18,079 bases of DNA, taken from the NCBI RefSeq assembly GCF_000499385.1, contig NW_013651741.1, forward strand, positions 1-18,079, written 5' to 3'. Shown one piece after another: positions 9,891 to 17,905 of this stretch. The translations under genes were made by a program, and so were the position numbers. The notes under the pieces were generated by a model, which saw nothing but the letters and a program-made list of their open reading frames with translations, did no database searches and was not told where the DNA came from. The stretch comes from Eimeria necatrix. Lineage: Eukaryota > Apicomplexa > Conoidasida > Eucoccidiorida > Eimeriidae. Each line of letters opens with the position of its first letter. Position 1 is the first letter of the stretch.

Positions 9891-10052
9891 CTTCACTGCT
9901 ACCAAAAATTCTTTCGAAGGTGCTTTACGTATGGTGGCAGCCACGGATGCGACGCGGCGCCTCCACACGGGCGGTGCCAACAGAATTGCGCCCGTACTAT
10001 TCCTGAGTTGACCCATAGTCTTCATTACTACCAAAACGCCTTTGGAAGGTGC
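9891..10052. repeat. 33 bp imperfect direct repeat with 129 bp period
   Basis: Bases 9891-9923 and 10020-10052 match at most positions (CTTCA, CTACCAAAA, GAAGGTGC blocks). The 129 bp period is a multiple of three, so the repeat stays in frame on both strands: SLHxYQ...RC on + and APSK..LV..K on -. No complete gene encloses it. Confidence 0.5.
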
Positions 10053-10931
10053 AGGGATGGTGCCGGGCCAAGGCGAGTTGGGTGCTCCTAGCCAACAGAT
10101 TCTTGAGATGGTACTGTCGGAGTTGGAAGCAAAGTGACCACACTAGCCCGATCCAGAAGAAGAGCACATTTATATGAAAGCCTCAGTATTGCACGGAAAT
10201 GGCTGGTTTCTCTGTAAGAGGAAGGGTTCAGATTGCTTATCTACGAGGGAAAACTAGGGCTATTAGGTGAGCAACAGCGTTCGCACTTTGCAGAAGACCT
10301 ACTATGCCCAAGCAAAGCAAGCCTATCACTCAGCACGCGACCAGGTAACCGCTAAAGCTGCATATAACGTTACCATGTCACAGCGACAGTTTTTGTGCCC
10401 AGGCTCAAGCGTAGCAACAACGAGAGCTCCTCTTCGGATTGCAGAGCCAATAAGGGGTGCAGGACTCCCTAAATGATACGTAAATCGCCCGCCATAGATT
10501 GACAAGATATTTAGAGCTTAAATGTTTTCCCATGGTAGGTTTGCAGTAAACAAAAGCATAGTATTAAATGGCGCACAATGCCTCACGATGATCGTGCCCC
10601 ACTCGCTCAAAAAATCTTCGCTAGCCCGTATAACCAGTGGAAGATAAAGTCCGATGGTGCTTCCTTTCAAAGATAGAAAAGAATTGAGAACTGAACAAGA
10701 ATGCTTTTTAGAGGCTTCAAAGACGTTGAGCACATCAACATTGAGCTCCAGCGTATTCAACGTGATTCAGAAGAAACAGAGTGGCCCCGCAGCCCCACAA
10801 ACACCTCGGCCACCCATGGAAGAAAGGCCTGTTTTTTTCTACTATATCGCTTCCGCTTGCTTAAGTTATGAACCGTGCATTAACCTTTGTAGAAGGGACG
10901 GTGATCACGGGTACAGCTCTGTTAATTGCAG

Positions 10932-11177
10932 CATTCAACACGCCTAATGCAATTTGAAAAGCACTTTAGGCGTGAAAGTGCAAATTCTTCGTTAACTCGT
11001 CACTTCGCCCACAGCGGGGCGCAAGTTGCACTCAGAGCCAGGTTGCTGCGTAATAATTATTCGCATATCCAACGCAGCACAAGTGAGAAACGGAACTTCA
11101 AGGCGTGCAAAGGATGCGCAACTGTGCGTAAAGTGGCGCGAGGTCCTTGCTTAGTCGTAGCTCAGCCCATCACCTGA
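10932..11177 (+). pseudogene. Partner copy of the 15244-15810 frame, truncated and frameshifted
   Basis: Downstream of gene 3 and on the opposite strand, this frame matches 15451-15567 codon for codon over about 38 residues, sharing ST, QF, K, E, NSSLTR, AQ, RA and LLR. Roughly half the residues are identical and several others are conservative (His/Tyr, Phe/Ile, Ser/Asn). An in-frame TAA lies just upstream (within 10920-10925), followed by an AG that could be a splice acceptor (bases 10921-10931 end in TTGCAG). Beyond about 11050 the nucleotide similarity continues, but the two frames fall out of register, with a 9-base gap near 11115. This suggests decay in at least one copy. The frame ends at TGA 11175-11177, about 100 bp short of the gene 3 stop. 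Confidence 0.3.
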
Positions 11178-11274
11178 GTCTGTGACTCTTGTTCGTCGTA
11201 CAGCCTGATGCTCAACAGTGGCTTTTGATCAGGCCAGTGCAAGTCGATAGGCCTTGAAGGAAACAAAGAGCAAC

Positions 11275-13428
11275 TCATTGACGGCCGCTCTGAGTACGGT
11301 CACGCGGAATGCCATTTCTTTCTTTGTCTCCATCGTCCTCTATAAGCCTATGGGCGCCATCTTCCTCTGGACGCGGCCATCCGTCGCTTGCAGTGGCGCG
11401 TCTTTCAAAAGAGGCAGGTGTCGCTTGTGAAAAAGGAAACCACGGAGGTATACCGCCACTTCCAAAAAGACTGTAACCCCGTTCTTGAATTGGCGCAGGT
11501 GGCTGCAGCCACTCTGGGGGTTCGTTTACATTCATCGGTGATAGCGGAGTAGCGGGCGTCAAATGCACTCCAGAACTGCCACCAGAAAAGTATCTAGCAC
11601 CACGAGAAGCAGAAACATGCTCTTGCAGTAAGCTGCTACCAGGCGGATTTGCAGGATGCTGCGTAGTCGACAGATACGAAGAACCTGACAGGGAAGTGCA
11701 TGGCCAAGGAGAACATGGGTACCCAAAATAAGCTTTCCCTCCTTGTGCGTGCGACCCAGACCTCGACGGACCAGCCACCGGTATGACGGCATGTGGATAC
11801 CTAAAATATGGTGACTGGGCTTGAAGACGTTCGTTGAAGATTAATAGATGCTGTTGCAAAAACGGCCCAGCAAGTTGTTCAGATGACCACGCAGTTTGCC
11901 CCAGAACTCGCGGCGAACGCTGCGCTCCGTCTTCTGTGTGCGGTGCAGGAGCTATAGTATTAGATGGAGGCTGTTCTTCTTGAGCGAACTTTTCATGAAG
12001 CAGCTTTAGGGTCCGCGGTTTACTTCTCCCCGCATGCTGACCCACCATTTCTGCAGTCCTTTCTTCCACTGTGCTGCTAGCACTACCACGCTCCCCGGCA
12101 TCTGGCTCTTGGGACGGCAGAAGACCTCCAGCAGCTCTTACAGCGTCATTTATATTCTTCAGTAAGTCTTTCAGCGGAGCAATCACGCCTTGAGATACGC
12201 TTAAATGGTGGTTTCCTAAAAGCCAAAACACGGCCGTCGACTTCTGGGATTCTAAAATGTGTACACGAAGTGTGCTGTCTTTCGCGATATGGTAAGAGTG
12301 AACATGGTAAATCGTTTTCAAAACGCTCAGCTGCTGCTCGAATACTTTCCACGGCAGCCTCTTCGCCGACGTATCTGTCCTTAGCCCTAGCAGCCCATTC
12401 AAAACGCCCATACAGTTCTTCAGTGCAGTTTCCGCGGTTCCAATTATGCTTATCATCTTCCTTTTGTACTTTGCAGCGCCCATCTCTTTCTCAAAATAAC
12501 GTGGCTCCTTTATTTTCTCAAGTAAAACTATAAGCTCCTTGATACTAGCGCGAAGGTCCTCTTCACCTTGGCCATTCCGATCAAGTACGGACTGTGCCAC
12601 CTTAATAAGAAAGTCGCCTACGGCCCTTCTATGAGGCTCCTTATCCTCCCTAACTAGGTACATGGCTCCCAAATCCAGGGTTAGCAGCTTCAAAACTTGG
12701 ATTGTCAGCTGCAAACGCTGCTTGTGCGTCAACACTGGCAACAACGATCGGCATGAACTCGCAGCCTCTTTCATGCTATCAAAGAGACGTAGTAAGCGCT
12801 GCTCTTCTACCACAGGCATGTTCCAACCTTCCCATAAGTGCAAGTCATCTTGTACTTGTGGGTTAGAAGCAACGCCACCAGCGAATTCCCAAATCTCCTC
12901 GTCAGCCTCTGCCTCTAAATCTACTTCTGCTTCTGCGCCTCCAGCAGCGCCTTGTAATCCAGCAGCAACTACTTCTTCTTGTGTTCCTCCGGCAGTGCTT
13001 TGTAATTCAAAAGCCTCATGATGCAGCAAAGGGTTGCCTTCCCCGAAACCCTCCAGCACTAAACCTTCTGCCGAATCCCCCGTCGGCCAACTGCCAACAT
13101 CGCCATCCCCAGACACACTGCCTGAATAGCATGATTCACCTCGACGATCTGCGAGAGATCTAGTGGGCGGAGACCACTGACGCGCAGACTCTATAAAGCG
13201 AAAACAAAGCAGCAAAAAATACGCTGCTGCCAACGAGGTGAACGCTACGCCGAGCAGACGACTCCAAGACGATACAAACAGTTTGTTGCTTTTTTTACGC
13301 TGGATAAAGGGTGATTCATCCGCGAAGCGCTGATCGATTTGCCTCCGTAGATGTGAATCGGAGCCTTGATGGGTGATGCTAGAGGCCAGCATGCCCTGCT
13401 TGAGCTGTTCCTCGGGCAGTGTGTCCAT
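11275..13428 (-). CDS. Gene 3: divergent family member on the - strand (717 aa)
   Basis: Function unknown; clearly the same family as genes 1 and 2. The frame stays open upstream to 13602 but holds no ATG there, only a TTG at 13515. The first ATG (13428) puts the TM at 58-79 and RSLAD at 90-94 (bases 13161-13147), the same spacing as in its paralogues, so I chose it. A basic region (QRKKSNK) precedes the TM. After RSLAD come RRGESC, then a Gly/Glu-rich acidic linker (about 100-195) containing an imperfect 16-residue tandem duplication. The core (about 205-438) keeps CRSLLP, LDLGA, YLVREDKEP, RRAVGD, a KYKRKM segment and AAGGLLP. The tail (about 439-650) is disordered and rich in Pro, Ser and Gly. 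YSLFGSGGIPPW starts at 652 (bases 11475-11452). The 5' half and 5' flank are almost identical to gene 4, while the core is strongly diverged from it. It converges with gene 2. Confidence 0.86.
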   Translation of the reverse strand: MDTLPEEQLKQGMLASSITHQGSDSHLRRQIDQRFADESPFIQRKKSNKLFVSSWSRLLGVAFTSLAAAYFLLLCFRFIESARQWSPPTRSLADRRGESCYSGSVSGDGDVGSWPTGDSAEGLVLEGFGEGNPLLHHEAFELQSTAGGTQEEVVAAGLQGAAGGAEAEVDLEAEADEEIWEFAGGVASNPQVQDDLHLWEGWNMPVVEEQRLLRLFDSMKEAASSCRSLLPVLTHKQRLQLTIQVLKLLTLDLGAMYLVREDKEPHRRAVGDFLIKVAQSVLDRNGQGEEDLRASIKELIVLLEKIKEPRYFEKEMGAAKYKRKMISIIGTAETALKNCMGVLNGLLGLRTDTSAKRLPWKVFEQQLSVLKTIYHVHSYHIAKDSTLRVHILESQKSTAVFWLLGNHHLSVSQGVIAPLKDLLKNINDAVRAAGGLLPSQEPDAGERGSASSTVEERTAEMVGQHAGRSKPRTLKLLHEKFAQEEQPPSNTIAPAPHTEDGAQRSPRVLGQTAWSSEQLAGPFLQQHLLIFNERLQAQSPYFRYPHAVIPVAGPSRSGSHAQGGKAYFGYPCSPWPCTSLSGSSYLSTTQHPANPPGSSLLQEHVSASRGARYFSGGSSGVHLTPATPLSPMNVNEPPEWLQPPAPIQERGYSLFGSGGIPPWFPFSQATPASFERRATASDGWPRPEEDGAHRLIEDDGDKERNGIPRDRTQSGRQ
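12910..13005 (-). repeat. Imperfect 48 bp tandem duplication inside gene 3
   Basis: Two adjacent 16-codon units (13005-12958 and 12957-12910) both begin Leu-Gln, then AGG two residues later, and are rich in Ala, Glu and Val. Gene 4 has only one such unit at the matching place (LQATAGG). This explains part of the length difference between the two acidic linkers. Confidence 0.55.
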
Positions 13429-13600
13429 TGGACCAGACACCTCGCCTCGCGTATGCGGGGGCAAAGTTAAATTCCTTACCAGATTGCTTCCAGCATCAGT
13501 CCATATGTTGTCCAAAGAATGTAGCGTGGCACTTTTCGTGGCTACTCTAGAGGCCTCTGCAGCCGTTGCGCGGCTTCCTTGGCCATCGAAACAGTGGCAT
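13429..13600 (-). promoter_or_regulatory. Conserved 5' flank or leader of gene 3, with upstream ATGs
   Basis: This stretch is almost identical to the flank of gene 4 (17906-18079) and probably contains leader or promoter sequence. It has upstream ATGs at 13600, 13586, 13504 and 13496 on the - strand, all out of frame with the gene. The 13586 ATG opens a 14-codon frame (MAKEAAQRLQRPLE) ending at TAG 13542. A donor-like CTG|GTAAGG lies at 13479. Either transcription starts downstream of these ATGs, or the leader is spliced or carries uORFs; the sequence alone cannot decide. Confidence 0.35.
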
Positions 13601-15243
13601 ACCTAAATATGGCAGCATTGGTTTTGCATGCACTTTCTCCTCACCCAGCTACAGGAAAGCAGAATGTTACTTCCTGATGGCTGAAACCAAAGTGATAGTG
13701 TGATTCAAGTCAAGTTTAGTGGTTTCATGATTCCCGTTAGGAAGAAGATTGCGATGGTGGGCGCCCAGCGAAAAATCGCACAATGACATGCTGAAGACGA
13801 ATGCGTTTCTCAAAAAGCAGGCTTATGAGAACGCTGGTATAATATTTCATGACTCCCTGCGTTCAACTCAACTTTCGGGGCTTCATGACTCTCTTGGGCA
13901 GCCGCTTGTCAAAGAAACTCCGGGCGGGAACGGCGCAGAGTCATAGCCATCATGATATGTATTTTTTCCGATTCTATAGCTACGCAAATCGATGGAGAAT
14001 CTCGTAGCTATATCACAGTTGGAGCTCAAAGCCCCTTGCGGTAGATCTTGGAATTAGTGCATGAGCGTGGCAGTGTGCAGCGAGCACTGTTCATGACACC
14101 TGAATGGAGCGACGGCCTGCAGTGCTTACGCCCAGATTACAGTATTCGATATGGTACTTCGTTTTGTTATTAGAAGGAAGCAACAAGCCCTAGAAGTGTA
14201 GTGAATACCTCGTTCGAATCTCGCTGTGTCTGTGTTTCCCCACGCCAGGAATGGGTACTAAAGAAAACTAGGGGAAAAATGCATCCAACGAAGCATCGAG
14301 CCCGTCAGCCCAAAAGCACAGAGTATTCTTACTAAATTGTGCTCATCCAACCATTTATTCATTGTTCTCCGAGCTATATCCCAGGAAGTGCCGTGTGTCC
14401 CCAGGGGATCGATGGGCGTAGTTGAGTGTGCAGTAGTTCCTCGCATGACCCAACACAGTTGATGCCTCGTCCCTTCTTCGCCTCAAATCCACTCAACAAC
14501 CAAAGCAAATGAATTCACACATTTTGCGCTGGCTAGGGGAGCAGTTAATTGCCATCAACGGTGTCTCGCTGCACAGTCTAAGCTACTCGAAGCTCGGGCT
14601 GCACTACTGCACTGCATATTTGCTTATTAGAGAGCTGTTACGCCTCGTTGCTCTTGCATTGAACCTTTTCATGCGTCATTTTGGCTGATGCAAGAAAAAT
14701 GCAAAGTGTTGGAGCTGCCTCTCAGTGTGGCGATCCGGATTCGAATTGTTCCACGCTTGCCAACGACACCTTCTCTCACCAAGTACCAGAGGTCCACTAC
14801 CTCCTTCAGGCAATGAAGATTTATTTAGCGTTGTGGGTGTTCCTGCGAAAATCCGTAATCATCGAGACCCAGAGCAAGCGAGGTATTTCTTTTGACGATT
14901 GATTCCAGGGCGACGCCGCCCTTCACTACCACACTGATGTGAGGCAGTGCTGCACTTCCGATCTATGTAGCTGAGGAATGCCGCATTAACGTGACGCATT
15001 AACGCTTGCATTTGTAGTGTTCTTGCTACGCCAATACATCGTTGGTGCTGTTCCGCTATGCTTTGAAAACGCCTACACCACGCAAAAATGTTGTCTGCTC
15101 CGCCCTCTTGGCATCTTCCGCAATTAGTAATTCGCTCCTGCTGAGACTGCCTTTTTGAACACCTTATGGTGATAGGCCACTTGCAGACTGCAGGAAAGGT
15201 GCACAGTACGTCATGTTCAGATGGCTACTTTTGCTAGGCATGA
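13601..15243. other. Intergenic region between the gene 3 and gene 4 units
   Basis: About 1.6 kb with no supported gene. The small frames at 13749-13946 and 14681-14902 start with TTG. A short duplicated motif GCATTAACG occurs twice around 14980-15005. No tRNA fold could be built around the TTCGAAT at about 14211-14217. Confidence 0.4.
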
Positions 15244-15810
15244 CTGGGGCAAACGTCTAGTAGAACTAAACGGGCGGCAGCCCCGGCGCTGGTAGGCCTA
15301 ATTCCGGAAGAAGTATCTTGTAGAATCGAGCGGAACGGCGAGCTCAGTGCTACAGTACGAGCTCCTGCTACTGCTGTTGCTGAATTTCGCAGTGCATACA
15401 AACACCCACTGAAGCTGAGGCAATCATATCTGAAGACTTATGAACGAAGTCGTTCTACAAGTTCAACGCAATTCGCAAAATACATCCAACAGGAAAATGT
15501 AAATTCCTCGTTAACTCGTCGCATCGCCTATAGGGCGGCGCAAGCTGCATGCAGAGCCGGGATGCTGCTAAGGAAGCCGACACAGTATAGGTGGAAAAAG
15601 GAATTTCAGGACCTGTACAGGATGCACAGGAAGCGCAACTATGCGGCAAGTGGGACGAGGTCCTCGCTTACTTATTGTCGGTCGCATCTCAGCCTGTGGC
15701 GTAAGTCTTTGGTTTTTTCCATTGTGTACAACCTGACGCACTTTGCATCGGCGCCCGAGCAGGCCACTGTAACTTCGCCGCATTCAATATCGGTACGCCT
15801 TGCGATTTAG
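15244..15810 (+). pseudogene. Stop-free 188-codon frame, possible exon or relic of a second gene
   Basis: This + strand frame runs 188 codons from after a TGA (15241-15243) to a TAG (15808-15810). Its first ATG is only at 15562, so a scan that requires a start codon misses most of it. The predicted protein is basic and helical in character, with many Arg, Lys, Ala and Gln residues, and I do not recognise it. The main support is that codons from about 15451 to 15567 align without gaps, at a constant offset of 4519 bp, with the frame at 10932-11048 downstream of gene 3. Both read ST, three variable residues, QF, then NSSLTR, AQ and RA, with mostly conservative differences between. Downstream the partner copy shifts frame. 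It could be a decayed gene, a spliced exon, or an open frame that arose by chance in a duplicated 3' flank. Confidence 0.35.
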
Positions 15811-15820
15811 AAAAAATAGC

Positions 15821-17905
15821 TCAGTGACGGCCGCTCCAAGTACGACCACTCGGGAAGCTATCTCTTGCTTCGTCCTGGCCATCCGGCATACGACGTTGGG
15901 CGCCTCCTCCCTCTCGCGGCCTTCCTCCGCTGGCAGTCGAGCGACTTTCTATAGAGGCAGATGAAGCCTGTGAAAAAGGCAACCAGGGGGGTATGCCGCC
16001 ACCTCCAAAGAGACTGTAGCCTCCTTGAAAAGGCGCTGGCGGCTGCAGCCGCTGAGACGGTTCACCCACACCCACACGCGGTCGCGGAGAAGAGGACACC
16101 AAAGGCGCTGCAGCGCTGCGACCACCATATGCCTGCTGTGATGAGACACTATGAGGTGGACGTGCAGTCTGCTGCACGCCTGACGGTCGAGGCAGTCGTG
16201 TAAAAGGCATCTGCGGTGGGGGGAAATACGGATGGGTGCCTAAAACTCCAGTTGTAGGTGCTTGTGGCCGAAATTTTGACGGACGAGACTCTGGGAGAGA
16301 CACGGGCGGAGAGACAAGCTGCGGCAATTGATCCTGAGGACTCCAGGAGGAACCAGGTGTGTGCAGTTGCTGCCGACCCGGTCCAGCACCTTGTCGAGGC
16401 GCCTGGCCAGGTCGCCACAGTGGTACTGTGGCTGGCGGTGAATGCATTTCCTCCACTTCTTCATGCGGCGTAGAAGTTGTGGTGTCAGATGAAAGCGTCA
16501 CGGCTTCTGCGAAGCCTTCGTGCAGCGGCGTGTAGCTCGGCGATTTGCGCTGCTCCGAATCCTGGATACTTGGTTTTTCAGTCTGTCCCCCCAATGCTGC
16601 GCGAGCTTTTGCAAGTTTCATTCGAGGTGGCGTTCCAGCTCGGAGAAAACCACCAGCGTTCCCAACGGCGTCAAATATACTTTTTTGCATGTCTTTCAGT
16701 TTAGGGAGTTCTGCTCTTTTCGTTGTAAAATACTTCTTACTGATAATCGCACTCACACCTGTGTGTTTTTGACAATCTAAAATGTGTTGTCGAAGGGAAC
16801 CGTCTTTGGACAGGTGGTCAACGTGGGCGTCGAAAATCGCTTTCAAAACATCCACCTGTTGCGCAACTACTTTCGTTGGCAGCGTCCTCGACGGATCTTC
16901 CTTTAGCTGTCCCAGCCCTTGCAAAACTCCTGCGCAACACTTTAGAGCCACTTCGGCAGTTGACATCAAGGCTATCATCTTCATTTTGTATTTTTGAGCT
17001 CTCTTTTCTTCACGGATATGCCGCGGCTGCTTTATCTGCTCAAGCAAAATTTTTAATTTTTCAACTTTCCGGCGAAATTTTCTATTCCTCGGGTCGTCGT
17101 CCACCTGCTGAAGTAAACGATTTATCAATTGGATGGCAGAGTCTCCTACGGCTCTCCTCTCAGGCTCCATGTTCTCCTTAACAAGTGATGCGGCTCCCAA
17201 ATCCAGGCCGACCAATCTCACCACATAAAATACCACCTGCATGCGTTGCATGTACGTTAACACTGGCAATAGCGACCCACATAAATTCAAAGTGTCTTTC
17301 ATGCGGCCAAAGAGATTTCTCAAACGCTCTTCTTGCTCCACAGGCATGTTCCGGCCTTCCCATAAGTGCAAATCAGCGTCTTCACTATGCGTGGGGTTAA
17401 CGCCAGTAGCATCTTCCGAAATATCGAGATAGGATGTAGCCTCAGCGTCTACCTCTCGTGTTCCTCCGGCAGTGGCTTGTAATCCCGAAGCCTCATGATC
17501 TAGCGAAGGGCTGCCTTCCCCAAAACCCTCCAGCACTAAACCTGCCGAATCCCCCGTCGGCCAACTGCCGCCTTCATCGCCATCCCCAGACACACTGCCT
17601 GAATAGCATGATTCACCTCGACGATCTGCGAGAAATCTAGTGGGCGGGGACCACTGACGCGCAGACTCTATAAAGCGAAAACAAAGCAGCAAAAAATACG
17701 CTGCTGCCAACGAGGTGAATGCTACGCCGAGCAGACGAGCCCAAGACGATACAAACAGTTTGTTGCTTTCTTTACGCTGGATAAAGGGTGATTCATCCGC
17801 GAAGCGCTGATCAATTTGCCTCCGTAGATGTGAATCGGAACCTTGATGGGCGATACCAGAGGCCAGCATGCCCTGCTTGAGCTGTTCCTCAGGCAGTGTG
17901 TCCAT
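15821..17905 (-). CDS. Gene 4: divergent family member on the - strand (694 aa)
   Basis: Tandem duplicate of gene 3; function unknown. The start is the first in-frame ATG (17905). A non-ATG extension to TTG at 17992 is possible on paper but does not fit family spacing. The TM is at about 58-79 and RFLAD at 90-94 (bases 17638-17624), followed by RRGESC. The linker is shorter than in gene 3 and lacks its duplicated 16-residue unit. The core (about 186-421) keeps CGSLLP, LDLGA, SLVKENMEP, RRAVGD and NAGGFL, with a more basic middle (KFRRKVEKLK). The tail (about 422-628) is rich in Pro, Ser, Gln and Arg and differs almost entirely from that of gene 3. YSLFGGGGIPPW starts at 630 (bases 16018-15995). 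The contrast between a near-identical N-terminal third and a divergent core suggests gene conversion or selection. The stop codon lies only 10 bp from the end of an open frame on the + strand (15244-15810). Confidence 0.86.
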   Translation of the reverse strand: MDTLPEEQLKQGMLASGIAHQGSDSHLRRQIDQRFADESPFIQRKESNKLFVSSWARLLGVAFTSLAAAYFLLLCFRFIESARQWSPPTRFLADRRGESCYSGSVSGDGDEGGSWPTGDSAGLVLEGFGEGSPSLDHEASGLQATAGGTREVDAEATSYLDISEDATGVNPTHSEDADLHLWEGRNMPVEQEERLRNLFGRMKDTLNLCGSLLPVLTYMQRMQVVFYVVRLVGLDLGAASLVKENMEPERRAVGDSAIQLINRLLQQVDDDPRNRKFRRKVEKLKILLEQIKQPRHIREEKRAQKYKMKMIALMSTAEVALKCCAGVLQGLGQLKEDPSRTLPTKVVAQQVDVLKAIFDAHVDHLSKDGSLRQHILDCQKHTGVSAIISKKYFTTKRAELPKLKDMQKSIFDAVGNAGGFLRAGTPPRMKLAKARAALGGQTEKPSIQDSEQRKSPSYTPLHEGFAEAVTLSSDTTTSTPHEEVEEMHSPPATVPLWRPGQAPRQGAGPGRQQLHTPGSSWSPQDQLPQLVSPPVSLPESRPSKFRPQAPTTGVLGTHPYFPPPQMPFTRLPRPSGVQQTARPPHSVSSQQAYGGRSAAAPLVSSSPRPRVGVGEPSQRLQPPAPFQGGYSLFGGGGIPPWLPFSQASSASIESRSTASGGRPREGGGAQRRMPDGQDEARDSFPSGRTWSGRH

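Larger units (their letters stand above)
8002..10931. other. Convergent gap between genes 2 and 3
   Basis: About 2.9 kb between the 3' ends of the two opposing gene pairs. No gene is supported. The frame at 8505-8906 starts with TTG and contains a direct repeat whose 73 bp period is not a multiple of three. The frames at 9064-9318, 9750-10091 and 10267-10476 start with TTG or GTG. Short repeats are listed separately. Confidence 0.45.
10932..13600 (-). repeat. Duplication unit copy A (gene 3 with both flanks)
   Basis: The region homologous to 15451-18079 includes about 330 bp of 3' flank, the whole of gene 3 and at least 172 bp of 5' flank. The 5' flank differs from copy B by about six substitutions and one 2-base indel (manual count). 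The 3' flank is much more diverged, but anchors such as TCGTTAACTCGTC and TGACGGCCGCTC are shared. The upstream limit is unknown because copy B runs into the window end. Confidence 0.75.

Noticed and set aside
10267..10476. Frame reading ...ATTRAP...AEPIRGA, resembling ATVRAP...AEFRSA at about 15352-15395
   Set aside because: The resemblance is short and gapped, and the spacing to the next shared block differs by about 416 bp. It could be an extension of the hidden frame but is not secure.
13429..13515. TTG start giving gene 3 an extra 29 residues (and likewise 17992 for gene 4)
   Set aside because: This is a eukaryotic-looking gene, and TTG starts are not expected. Starting at the ATG gives the same TM and RxLxD positions as in genes 1 and 2.
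14195..14235. GTTCGAATC resembling a tRNA B box
   Set aside because: The flanking bases cannot form a T-arm stem, and no acceptor or anticodon stem is visible nearby.
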